Positions 16,294-24,833 of a stretch of DNA of 34,217 nt are shown here, one piece after another. The stretch lies in contig NHFZ02000001.1 in the NCBI GenBank assembly GCA_002171275.2, positions 1 to 34,217 of the forward strand. The letters are read 5' to 3'. The notes beneath the pieces were generated by a model. The model had not been told where the DNA came from. It was given only the letters and a program-made list of their open reading frames with translations, and did not search any database. Position 1 is the first letter of the stretch; each line of letters opens with the position of its first letter. The stretch is from Pelagibacteraceae bacterium TMED124. Its GTDB lineage: Bacteria > Pseudomonadota > Alphaproteobacteria > Pelagibacterales > Pelagibacteraceae. Both the position numbers and the translations under genes were made by a program.

Positions 16294-17154
16294 TTAATTT
16301 TGCCAATATCTTAATTTTTTTGCAACTTCTTCTTCTTTTTCTAAAATAATTTTCTTGCCGTCCCCTAATATTTTAGGAAGTTTTCTTAAAACCTTTACTA
16401 GATTACTTAGGCCATCTTCTTGAAGAGAGGCAGATTGATCACTCCCATACATTGCCCTATCAAGAGTAATATGTCTTTCAATAACTGCCGCCCCCATGGA
16501 GCATGCTATTATACTAGGGGAAACACTTGGTTCATGGCCACTATAACCTATAGGTAAATTGAATTTTTCACCTAAGGAATTTATACAAGCAAGATTCAAA
16601 TCTTCTTCTAAAGCGGGATAAGTACTTACAGTGTGGAAAAGCATTATTTCACAATTATGCTTTTTAAATATTTGGATAGCTTTTTCTATTTCATTTATGT
16701 TTGTCATACCAGTTGATAAAAAAGTTGGTTTTTTTTCTGCAGCAACACACTCAAGAAAATCATAATTTGTCGCCATTGCAGAGGCAACTTTATTAAATTT
16801 AAAATTATATCTATTCATTAACTTTTGACTTTTATTATCCCAAGATGAGACAAACCAATCAATATTTTTTTCTTGACAGTAGTCATTAATTAGATCATAT
16901 TCTTTAATTCCAAATTCTAAAGCCATTTTTTGATCTCTTTGAGTTTTACCCCAGGGACTTTCTCTCGGAGAATCAAGGATCTCTTTTGAATAAACAGTCT
17001 CTATATCTCTTTTTTGAAATTTAACGGCATCACAATCACATCTAACAGCCATATCTATTAGCTGTTTGGCAAATTCAATATCTCCATTATGATTTATTCC
17101 TATTTCAGCTATAAAGTAGATTTTTTTATCAATACTAAATTGATCGAAATACAT
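16294..17154 (-). CDS. neuB: NeuB-type ulosonic acid synthase without SAF domain
   Basis: Condenses phosphoenolpyruvate with an aldose to give a 3-deoxy-2-ulosonic acid. The opening FIAEIGINHNGD (14-25), the VKFQKR segment (44-49), LSTGMTN near 142-148, and GYSGHEPS are hallmarks of the NeuB TIM barrel. ERHITLDRAMYGSDQSASL carries the conserved C-terminal barrel residues. At 286 residues it lacks the C-terminal SAF (antifreeze-like) domain of the usual about 340-350 residue NeuB/LegI/PseI proteins, which normally helps to cap the partner active site. It is the first gene of the seven-gene minus-strand operon. Substrate is likely not the ordinary ManNAc, since no NeuC or other UDP-sugar epimerase is near. 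Confidence 0.9.
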   Translation of the reverse strand: MYFDQFSIDKKIYFIAEIGINHNGDIEFAKQLIDMAVRCDCDAVKFQKRDIETVYSKEILDSPRESPWGKTQRDQKMALEFGIKEYDLINDYCQEKNIDWFVSSWDNKSQKLMNRYNFKFNKVASAMATNYDFLECVAAEKKPTFLSTGMTNINEIEKAIQIFKKHNCEIMLFHTVSTYPALEEDLNLACINSLGEKFNLPIGYSGHEPSVSPSIIACSMGAAVIERHITLDRAMYGSDQSASLQEDGLSNLVKVLRKLPKILGDGKKIILEKEEEVAKKLRYWQN

Positions 17155-17291
17155 AAATTATAAAAAATTTAGATATTCTAAAAATATAATAAAATAAGGG
17201 TTAGTTAAACAGCTCTATTAAGATATTAAACAATTACAGATTCGTTACTTTGTTGAGAAAAAGTTTAAGTACTGGTTGTAACTTTAAATTA

Positions 17292-18356
17292 TTATTTAAG
17301 ATTATCTAAATCATAATCAATCATCTCAGATACTAAAGTTTCTAAATTCGTTTTTGGTTGCCAATTTAATTTTTCTTTGGCTTTTGTTGGATCGCCCAAG
17401 AGTGTATCAACCTCTGAAGGTCTAAAATACCTCTTGTCAACTTTAATAACAACTTCTTCGGTGTCTGCTCTAATTCCAACTTCATTGACACCATAGCCTT
17501 TCCAGATAATTCCTGATTCGTTTTTAGTATTCCATCCTAATTTTTGCGCACAAAGTTCAATAAATTCTCGGACTGATGACATCTTTCCTGAGGCGATTAC
17601 AAAATCTTCTGGTATTTCTTGTTGAAGCATTAACCACTGCATTTCTACATAATCTTTTGCATGGCCCCAGTCTCTTTTTGAATCAAGATTTCCAAGAAAG
17701 AGACATTTTTCAATGCCTTTGTGGATTTTTGATAAACCCATAGTAATTTTCTTGGTAACAAATGTTTCCCCTCTCCTTGGACTCTCATGATTAAAAAGTA
17801 TTCCATTACAGGCATACATTCCATAAGCTTCTCTATAATTAACAGTTATCCAATATGCATATAATTTTGCTACCCCATATGGACTACGAGGATAAAATGG
17901 AGTATTTTCTTTTTGAGGGATTTCTTGAATTAATCCGTATAATTCGCTTGTACTGGCTTGATAAATTCTGGTTTTGTTTATCAAATTTAAAATTCTCACA
18001 GCTTCAAGTATTCTTAAAGTACCAAGAGCATCGCAATTAGCTGTATATTCTGGTGAATCGAAGCTTACAGCTACATGACTTTGGGCTCCTAAATTATATA
18101 TTTCATCTGGTTGAATTTGTTGGATAATTCTTATCAAATTAGTACTATCAGTTAAATCTCCATAATGAAGAAATAAGTTATTATTTTCTAAATGTGGATC
18201 TTGGTATAAATGGTCAATTCTTGATGTATTAAAGCTGCTTGAACGTCTTTTAATTCCATGAACTTCATAGCCCTTATTAAGCAAAAATTCTGCTAAATAA
18301 CTTCCATCTTGCCCAGTGATGCCTGTGATAAGTGCCTTTTTTATTATTTTATTCAT
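17292..18356 (-). CDS. gmd: GDP-mannose 4,6-dehydratase
   Basis: Converts GDP-D-mannose to GDP-4-keto-6-deoxy-D-mannose, the branch point for GDP-fucose, GDP-rhamnose and GDP-perosamine. At 354 residues it has the family's normal length. GITGQDGSY (12-20) is the diagnostic nucleotide loop. The catalytic region TSELYG is near 136-141 and Tyr160-xxx-Lys164 lies in SPYGVAK. The segment [16 protein letters not shown] matches Gmd closely. Divergent from a gmd paralogue with 81 bases between them. It supplies substrate to Fcl at 21215 and probably to the aminotransferase fusion at 26177. Confidence 0.96.
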   Translation of the reverse strand: MNKIIKKALITGITGQDGSYLAEFLLNKGYEVHGIKRRSSSFNTSRIDHLYQDPHLENNNLFLHYGDLTDSTNLIRIIQQIQPDEIYNLGAQSHVAVSFDSPEYTANCDALGTLRILEAVRILNLINKTRIYQASTSELYGLIQEIPQKENTPFYPRSPYGVAKLYAYWITVNYREAYGMYACNGILFNHESPRRGETFVTKKITMGLSKIHKGIEKCLFLGNLDSKRDWGHAKDYVEMQWLMLQQEIPEDFVIASGKMSSVREFIELCAQKLGWNTKNESGIIWKGYGVNEVGIRADTEEVVIKVDKRYFRPSEVDTLLGDPTKAKEKLNWQPKTNLETLVSEMIDYDLDNLK

Positions 18357-18437
18357 TTATGAATAAACGATTTCTAATATTATATATTTGTAATTATCGA
18401 TCTTTATGTAAAATAACAACAATGGAATATAGTCGAA
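18357..18437. promoter_or_regulatory. Divergent promoter region between gmd and its paralogue
   Basis: The 81-base AT-rich gap separates two divergent genes, so both promoters should lie within it. It contains TATATT-like stretches around 18378-18388, but I cannot fix individual elements from sequence alone. Confidence 0.3.
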
Positions 18438-19406
18438 ATGAGTTCCGTCAAAAGAGCATTAATTTTTGGTATTTGTGGTCAGGATGGAAGCTATCTTGCA
18501 CATAGTCTTTTAAAAAAAGGTTTTAATGTTTGCGGTACTAGTCGAGATTCATTTATTGCTAATAAAACAAATCTTGAGAAATTAAGAATTGACAAAGAAG
18601 TAGAAATTTTTTCTGCTCAAATTAATGATTTCAGAAGCGTATTATGCACTATCAAAGATACTTCTCCAGATTATATATTTCATATGGCTGGTCAAACTAG
18701 TGTAGGTTTGTCTTTTTCAATGCCTTTTGAATCGATTGAATCTATATCTATATCTACATTGAATATTTTAGAGTCTGTTAGATTTATTGGAAAAAACATT
18801 AGGATTTTTATTCCATGTAGTTCAGAATGCTTTGGGAATAATAGTCAAGATGATCCTGCAGATGAAACAAAAGTTCTTAATCCATTGAGCCCATATGCAG
18901 TAGCAAAATGCTCATCATTTTGGCTTTCCAAAAGTTATCGTGATTCTTATGGCATGCATATTTCAGTAGCATTTTTATCAAATCATGAATCCCCTTTAAG
19001 AGGGTCGAAATTTGTAATGTCAAAATTATTTAGAGAAATAAAAAAAATTGAAGAAAAAAAAATAAGTAGAATAAATTTTGGTGATATCGATATTATTAGA
19101 GATTGGGGCTGGGCACCTGATTATATAGAAGCAATTATTGATATTATAAATTACGAAAATCCTGAGGAATTTATTATTGGTACTGGCACTTCAGTTACTT
19201 TAAGAAAAATAATTCAAAAAGCTTTTGCATTAATTGGCATAAATGATTATCAAAATTATATTTCTTCTAAGGAGATTGAAAAGAGACCTAATGATTTGAG
19301 GACAAGTTATTTAAATCCTTCAAAGGCTTTAAATAAATTAAATTGGAAAAGTAAAACTGATATTGATGCACTTATAACAAAGCTTTACCATAATTTATTA
19401 TTTTAG
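18438..19406 (+). CDS. Gmd-like GDP-sugar SDR (paralogue; dehydratase or GDP-4-keto reductase)
   Basis: 322-residue extended SDR with the Gmd-type loop GICGQDGSYL (11-20) and the HMAGQTSVGLSF segment. The catalytic SSE is at 128-130 and Tyr153-xxx-Lys157 lies in SPYAVAK. The NHESPLRGSKFVMSKL stretch parallels Gmd's. It is shorter than Gmd and diverged, and a true Gmd lies next to it. It may therefore be an Rmd-like reductase making GDP-rhamnose, or a second dehydratase for another GDP-sugar (compare GDP-heptose dehydratases). Convergent with rfbH, 23 bases apart. Confidence 0.8.
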   Translation: MSSVKRALIFGICGQDGSYLAHSLLKKGFNVCGTSRDSFIANKTNLEKLRIDKEVEIFSAQINDFRSVLCTIKDTSPDYIFHMAGQTSVGLSFSMPFESIESISISTLNILESVRFIGKNIRIFIPCSSECFGNNSQDDPADETKVLNPLSPYAVAKCSSFWLSKSYRDSYGMHISVAFLSNHESPLRGSKFVMSKLFREIKKIEEKKISRINFGDIDIIRDWGWAPDYIEAIIDIINYENPEEFIIGTGTSVTLRKIIQKAFALIGINDYQNYISSKEIEKRPNDLRTSYLNPSKALNKLNWKSKTDIDALITKLYHNLLF

Positions 19407-19429
19407 ATGAATTACAAATTTAAAACTTT

Positions 19430-20920
19430 TTATAAAAATTTAGCAACAAAGTTATTTATGATTTCTATTTCAAAGTCCATCATTGATTTAGTCAGGCCAG
19501 GATATGTCCCAAGAAAAAGTGTATTATTCATAATTTCGTCAGAACCTGATGTCTCAACGGCTATCCTATAAACATTAGGATTTGATTTTTTAAGTTCTAT
19601 AAATGCAGGCTGTCTTATTAAATTCCCTCCAAATAACATTCGATTTCCAATTTTATTATTATCTAATTCCTTAGCTAATTCTGTTCTTGTAAAAGGAGAA
19701 TTTTTTTTAGTAGAAATTTTAAATCCAAACCATGAACAGTCAGATTTACAGTTTGTATTATCCCAAGAGAATCCTGAATATATATCCCATCCTGTAGCAT
19801 GAGTCGGCAAAGCAAATTCTAAAAACTCTTCTGACTTTGATAATCCAGATCTTAAGTAACTCCAATTTTGTTTTCTTTTTTCAATAAATGTAGGTAATTT
19901 TTTAAGTTGAACTCTGCCGATTGCCGCCTGAATATCTAAGGGCTTTAAATTAAAACCTAAATGACTGTATGTATATTTATGATCATAACCTTTAGGAAGA
20001 TCCCCCAATTGCCAATCAAATCTTTTCTTACAAGTATTATCGATTCCACTGGGACACCAACAATCTCTGCCCCAATCTCTAAAACTTTCTGATATGACAG
20101 AAAGTTTTTTACTATTAACTATATTAACTGCACCCCCCTCTCCCATAGTCAGATGATGAGGAGGATAGAAACTTTGTGTACTTATATCGCCCCAAGTACC
20201 CGTCCATCTAATAATTTTATCGGGTCCATCATCTAATCCTGGACTGTTTTTTGAAAAACCTAAGCTTTCGGCTAAACTTTTAGGCATCGAATAACTGCAA
20301 CCTAGCGCATCACAATTATCCTCAATTAGCCAAAGATCATACTTTCTACAAAACTCTAATGTTTTGGTCAAGTTAAAGGGATTTCCAAGTGCATGAGCCA
20401 TCATTACTGCCTTGGTTTTCCCTGGATTATAGGCTTTTTCTAATTGATCACAATTTGCATTTCCCGTTATTATGTCAGCATCTATAAATACAGGTTTTGC
20501 GCCTACTTGAATTATAGGAGCTACTGTTGTTGGGAATCCTGCCGCGACAGTAATTACTTCGTCCCCTGCCTCGATTTTTTTATTTCCTAATTTATAAGAA
20601 GTTAATGCTGAAATAGCTACTAAATTTGCACTAGAGCCAGAGTTAACTAATAAACTTTTTTTAATTCCTAAGAATTCTGATATTTCCTTTTCCATATTTT
20701 GACCTTCAGATCCAAGAGTTAGCCAAAACTCTAAAGTTGAGGAAACTGCTGCGACTACCTCTTCATCTGTAAATACCCTTCCTGCATATGGAATAGGCAT
20801 TCCTATTTCCCATTTAGAACGTAACTCATCGCCGTCTGGCCTAAAAGAGGCATGAACTTTTTTGGAATAATCTCTTGTTAATTTAAGGATTTCATTTTTT
20901 AGTTCATTAATGCTTTCCAA
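19430..20920 (-). CDS. rfbH: CDP-4-keto-6-deoxy-D-glucose-3-dehydrase (E1, RfbH)
   Basis: PMP- and [2Fe-2S]-dependent C-3 deoxygenase giving the 3,6-dideoxyhexose intermediate in CDP-sugar synthesis. It is an aspartate-aminotransferase-fold enzyme. The Lys normally holding PLP is replaced by His in YPPHHLTMGEGG (His255/His256), the E1 hallmark. The iron-sulfur cysteines fit the C-(X)n-C-X-C-X7-C pattern as Cys203, Cys287, Cys289 and Cys297. At 496 residues it exceeds the usual about 437, partly through an insertion of about 26 residues between the first two cysteines (X83 rather than the reported X57). Its CDP partners rfbF and rfbG lie 10 kb away on the other strand. No obvious E3 ferredoxin reductase is visible. 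Confidence 0.93.
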   Translation of the reverse strand: MESINELKNEILKLTRDYSKKVHASFRPDGDELRSKWEIGMPIPYAGRVFTDEEVVAAVSSTLEFWLTLGSEGQNMEKEISEFLGIKKSLLVNSGSSANLVAISALTSYKLGNKKIEAGDEVITVAAGFPTTVAPIIQVGAKPVFIDADIITGNANCDQLEKAYNPGKTKAVMMAHALGNPFNLTKTLEFCRKYDLWLIEDNCDALGCSYSMPKSLAESLGFSKNSPGLDDGPDKIIRWTGTWGDISTQSFYPPHHLTMGEGGAVNIVNSKKLSVISESFRDWGRDCWCPSGIDNTCKKRFDWQLGDLPKGYDHKYTYSHLGFNLKPLDIQAAIGRVQLKKLPTFIEKRKQNWSYLRSGLSKSEEFLEFALPTHATGWDIYSGFSWDNTNCKSDCSWFGFKISTKKNSPFTRTELAKELDNNKIGNRMLFGGNLIRQPAFIELKKSNPNVYRIAVETSGSDEIMNNTLFLGTYPGLTKSMMDFEIEIINNFVAKFL

Positions 20921-21214
20921 TAAAATCTACCTCTATAAAAATTCACCTAATCGAATAATTCTACAATGATAGTTTAAAATTTGTACAACATTTATAAAAA
21001 AACTCTAAGGATAAAAATTATTCTTCTTTATAAGTTTTAATTAATACAATCATGTTGATTATGATAATATAACTAATATAAAAATTATTTTAGTATTCAT
21101 GGATTAGTGAAAGATTATTTAATGGAAGAGGCAAAATTAATTGATATAAAGGATGTTTTAGATTATGCAGTTTATCTATACATATATTTTGAGAGTAAAT
21201 GAGATTACATAAAA
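20921..21214. promoter_or_regulatory. Divergent region between rfbH and fcl
   Basis: 294 bases upstream of two divergent genes, presumably with both promoters; TAATAT- and TATAAT-like stretches occur around 21060-21080. A 26-codon frame (ATG 21122 to TGA 21202, starting MEEAKLIDIKDVL) lies just before fcl. It has no clear ribosome binding site; it could be a leader peptide, a remnant, or chance. Confidence 0.3.
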
Positions 21215-22210
21215 ATGACTGAATTAATAACGGAAAGGGATAAAATATTTGTAGCTGGCTCGTCTGGAATGGTTGGAAGTGCTATTAAGAGAAATTTATT
21301 AAAAAAATCTTTCAAAGAGGAAAATATTTTATCTCCATCAAGAAATGAATTAAACCTTTTTAATGGAGAGGCTGTGAAAAGATGGTTTTTCAGGAATAAA
21401 CCTAATATTGTGATTCTCGCAGCTGCAAGAGTTGGAGGTATTCTTGCAAATAGCTTGCATCCAGTAAATTTTTTAAATGAAAATCTTAAGATTCAGATAA
21501 ATGTTATTGAAAATGCCTACATTACTGGAGTCAGAAGATTGCTTTTTTTGGGGAGTAGTTGTATATATCCAAAATACGTAACTCAGCCAATTGTTGAGGA
21601 GTCTTTACTTACTGGTGAATTAGAAACTACAAATGAGTCCTATGCAGTGGCTAAAATTGCAGGACTCAAACTTTGTGAGGCATTGAGAAAACAGTATGGG
21701 TTTGATGCTATATCTTTAATGCCTACAAATTTATATGGACCTAATGATAATTATCATCCAGAAGAAAGTCATGTTATGGCAGCTTTAATAAGGAAATTTG
21801 TAAAAGCAAAAAATGAAGATCTACCATTTGTTACATGCTGGGGATCTGGCAAGGTGTATAGAGAATTTTTACATGTTGATGATTTAGCAGAAGCTGTATA
21901 CTTTTGTTTATCTAAGTGGGATCCTTCTGCAATTAAAAGTCCTAAAGATAATTTAGGTAAATCTTTAAATCATTTAAATGTTGGAACAGGAAAAGATATT
22001 TTAATTAAAGATTTAGCAATAAAAGTTGCAGATATTTTATCTTACAAGGGGAAAATATTATGGGACAAGTCTAAGCCTGATGGGACTCCTAGAAAAGTTT
22101 TGGACGTGTCTAGGATTAATGAAATTGGATGGTCAGCAAAAATTGATTTAGATTTAGGCATCAAACAGACAATTAAAAAATTTGAAAAAAATATTACTTT
22201 ATATTCTTAA
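21215..22210 (+). CDS. fcl: GDP-L-fucose synthase
   Basis: Bifunctional 3,5-epimerase/4-reductase that turns GDP-4-keto-6-deoxymannose (from Gmd) into GDP-L-fucose. It has 331 residues, close to the family's about 320. The dinucleotide loop is GSSGMVGS (15-22), followed by AAARVGG and the typical GSSCIYPK. The catalytic YAVAK is at 143-147. The segment LMPTNLYGPNDNYHPEESHV is near-invariant in Fcl (WcaG). The stop overlaps the convergent formyltransferase stop by four bases (TTAA at 22207-22210). Confidence 0.94.
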   Translation: MTELITERDKIFVAGSSGMVGSAIKRNLLKKSFKEENILSPSRNELNLFNGEAVKRWFFRNKPNIVILAAARVGGILANSLHPVNFLNENLKIQINVIENAYITGVRRLLFLGSSCIYPKYVTQPIVEESLLTGELETTNESYAVAKIAGLKLCEALRKQYGFDAISLMPTNLYGPNDNYHPEESHVMAALIRKFVKAKNEDLPFVTCWGSGKVYREFLHVDDLAEAVYFCLSKWDPSAIKSPKDNLGKSLNHLNVGTGKDILIKDLAIKVADILSYKGKILWDKSKPDGTPRKVLDVSRINEIGWSAKIDLDLGIKQTIKKFEKNITLYS

Positions 22211-23010
22211 TTATCAAAATTAGAATTTTCACTAATTCTCATATTAATAAAGTATTTGACTCCATTTTCTTCTATATATGCAAATCCTTTATGGCCAAAA
22301 CTTCTAGCTCTGAGCAAATTATAAAGTTCTTTTGAAGTTAATTTGTCAAATTCAATTTTATCCAGTTTATCAATCTCTTTTTTTGAGTGATAGCTTGAGT
22401 TGCTCTCTTTTTGAGAAAACGTTTTGATAGATCCATTACTTATTAAATCCCAATTATCTTTGAATAAATTTATTATTTCATTTTGCAGCATTAAGTAAAT
22501 TTCTTTTACATTTTTATAAAAAGGTAAGATAATTTCTTTTTGAACCCATATATCTCCCTGATCAGCACCCTCGGAAATCTTATGCAAGGTTACTCCTGCT
22601 GGACTACCATCAATAATGCTATGAACATGCGGATACCAACCTCGATTGATAGGTAATAAAGCAGGGTGAAAATTAATAGAATCATTAATTACTTCCAAAT
22701 ATTCTTTACTTAATAACCATGGCCAGTAAACAGTTATTGCAAAATCAATATTTTGACCCTTTAGCCAACTTATATGTTGAGAATCTGATAATATTTCTTT
22801 GCCGTAGAAAACTAAATCATTATCAACTTTTAGTTTAGATAAAGTAAATTCTGAGTAAGTGGATTTTTCCTCAAAATAAATAGCTTTTATGTTTTCTTTT
22901 TCTCTTATGGAAAAAAAATTAGCTATTTCTTGTCCTGGCAAATGGCTAAGCATTAATACAAGATTTTTTTTGTTGGAAGCTTCTGAAAAATTTTTTTTAT
23001 TTTTAATCAT
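22207..23010 (-). CDS. Sugar N-formyltransferase (formyl-THF type)
   Basis: 267-residue member of the Fmt/GART superfamily. The catalytic triad Asn113-His115-Asp150 appears as INFHPALLP followed by GADQGDI. The core between resembles GDP-perosamine or dTDP-amino-sugar N-formyltransferases such as WbkC. A methionyl-tRNA role is unlikely: the specific tRNA-binding C-terminus is absent, the protein is shorter than Fmt, and the gene lies among GDP-sugar genes. It probably formylates an amino sugar made by the aminotransferase fusion at 26177. Convergent with fcl with overlapping stops. Confidence 0.82.
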   Translation of the reverse strand: MIKNKKNFSEASNKKNLVLMLSHLPGQEIANFFSIREKENIKAIYFEEKSTYSEFTLSKLKVDNDLVFYGKEILSDSQHISWLKGQNIDFAITVYWPWLLSKEYLEVINDSINFHPALLPINRGWYPHVHSIIDGSPAGVTLHKISEGADQGDIWVQKEIILPFYKNVKEIYLMLQNEIINLFKDNWDLISNGSIKTFSQKESNSSYHSKKEIDKLDKIEFDKLTSKELYNLLRARSFGHKGFAYIEENGVKYFINMRISENSNFDN

Positions 23011-23360
23011 CTTATTTATAATGTGATTGGTTAAATTATTTGTTTTTATTTTGAATCAATAATATTACCAAGTCAAAAAAAATAAGATATTTTATTAACT
23101 TGAAAAATTCTATTCTAGGCTTAAAATTCTAGAAATATCAATAAATAACATTATGGTCTCCCATATTTAAAAATATTTTTGAGGATTAGGAAAATTTTTA
23201 TTACTGATCAATTTATTTTATTAAGCAACTTTCTTAAGATTATAAATCAAAAATTTATTTGTTTTATGTTACAAATGAAAAAGTCCATGGATTATAAAAA
23301 TGCATTAAACAGGAAATTTTATTTAAAGTTTAGTTTAATTTCCCTTTTTTTTTAATAGAT
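23011..23360. other. Gene-free stretch before the PQQ-type dehydrogenase
   Basis: 350 bases of very AT-rich sequence between divergent genes. I see only a 30-codon frame beginning at 23266, with no family resemblance and no ribosome binding site. Promoters for both flanking genes presumably lie here; nothing else is supported. Confidence 0.3.
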
Positions 23361-24776
23361 ATGGTTAAAAATTTTTATATTGCTTTATTAATAATTTTTT
23401 GTTCTTTTCTATCATCTAAATCCACCTATTTATACCTGCGATTATTTGAGGATAAGTTTATATCTCAAAAGTTAATATATCCATTTTCAAAAAATCTTGA
23501 TAGAGCTGCAAGACTTAGTAAAAAAGTGATTATGGATAATTTAGTCAAAAACAATCAAAATACATCTGAAGAAGTTGATCCAGAAATTTTAAATTTAAAA
23601 AGTGCATGGCATGATTTATTAATTACTACTCATGAAGGTAAGAACTTTTTATCTCATGGCTGTAGAGAAGGAGATAATAATCCCGATGAGTTTTGTTATA
23701 GAAATAAAAAATATACTTGGGGTATTCCTGGGGGATATATTGATTCTGTAAGTGATAAAAGAATTATTGGTTCGGATGGAGTTGGTAATATTTTTTCTTT
23801 TAATCTTAAAACCATAAAATTTCAAAAAATAAGATCTAACTTAAATGTGATTTATAATAATCAAAATTTCAAAGGTAAATATATAGAAAATTTACAAGGA
23901 AGATTTGGTGTAAGAGACATATTTTACGATAAAAAAGAGAAGTTTATTTTAGCTTCAATGTTTATTGATGTTGATAAAAATGCCTGTTATGGGATTGCTA
24001 TTTATAAAGCAAAATATGACTTAAATGAAAACTATAGTATTGAGGATTTAAAGTTCAATCAATTTTTTATTACTAAAAAATGCAATAAAAACTTTAATGG
24101 ACATGCTTCGGGGGGCAGAATAAAAAAATTAGGAGAAAATTATATTCTTACCGTTGGCGATTTAGATCATAATCTTTCTGGAAATAGATCAATTCCTCAA
24201 TCTAGTTCTAATACTATTGGTAAAGTTATTTCTATATCTCCTGATGGATCTAATTATAAAATTATTTCAAAAGGACATAGAAATCAGCAGGGCCTAGAGA
24301 TAGTTGGAGCTGATATTTTTATTACTGAACATGGGCCTAAAGGAGGAGACGAAATAAATCTTGTAAAAGATTCTCAACATTATGGTTGGCCTTATTATGT
24401 TTATGGCTTCGGTTATGACGATAAAGTTAAATTTAGATTCCCACATGAAAATAATTTTAAAAAACCAATATTTTATTTCACACCGTCTATTGGAATAAGT
24501 GAAATTGTCTTTTATGATAAGGAAGAGTTTCCATTTTGGAAAAATAAATTTATAGTTTCAAGTCTTATAGGTAGATCATTATTTATATTAGATTATGATG
24601 CAGAAAAAAAGAAAATAATTTCTTCTGAGAAAATAACTATTGGTAGTAGAATAAGAGATTTAAATTTGACTAATGATGGACAAATTTTAATTGTTACAGA
24701 TGATCAAAAACTCTTAATATTATCTAGAGATGGAGTAGACCATTCAAAAAATAATCGGGATTTAATTCCATTTTAA
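23361..24776 (+). CDS. PQQ-dependent sugar dehydrogenase-like (GSDH family) membrane-anchored protein
   Basis: 471 residues. An N-terminal hydrophobic segment (about 4-20, FYIALLIIFCSFLSS) should act as signal or membrane anchor and place the rest outside the cytoplasm. The remainder is a six-bladed-propeller glucose/sorbosone dehydrogenase-like domain. Landmarks are HASGGRIKKLGENYILTVGD, then GHRNQQGLEI, and the diagnostic TEHGPKGGDEINLV followed by HYGWPYYVYGFGY. Known relatives oxidise aldoses with PQQ, but many members are uncharacterised, and I see no PQQ-synthesis genes here. In this island it may modify exported glycan or bind sugar without catalysis. Convergent with a GT2 gene. Confidence 0.8.
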   Translation: MVKNFYIALLIIFCSFLSSKSTYLYLRLFEDKFISQKLIYPFSKNLDRAARLSKKVIMDNLVKNNQNTSEEVDPEILNLKSAWHDLLITTHEGKNFLSHGCREGDNNPDEFCYRNKKYTWGIPGGYIDSVSDKRIIGSDGVGNIFSFNLKTIKFQKIRSNLNVIYNNQNFKGKYIENLQGRFGVRDIFYDKKEKFILASMFIDVDKNACYGIAIYKAKYDLNENYSIEDLKFNQFFITKKCNKNFNGHASGGRIKKLGENYILTVGDLDHNLSGNRSIPQSSSNTIGKVISISPDGSNYKIISKGHRNQQGLEIVGADIFITEHGPKGGDEINLVKDSQHYGWPYYVYGFGYDDKVKFRFPHENNFKKPIFYFTPSIGISEIVFYDKEEFPFWKNKFIVSSLIGRSLFILDYDAEKKKIISSEKITIGSRIRDLNLTNDGQILIVTDDQKLLILSRDGVDHSKNNRDLIPF

Positions 24777-24833
24777 ATATTAATAAAAAACTCAGAATTT
24801 GTAGTTGATATTTCCGGAATTTAAAAATTAATT

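Noticed and set aside
19440..20920. RfbH cysteine replaced in the GCDN segment (Ile here) as a lost iron-sulfur ligand
   Set aside because: The published ligand pattern C-X57-C-X-C-X7-C does not use that position; all four predicted ligands are present.
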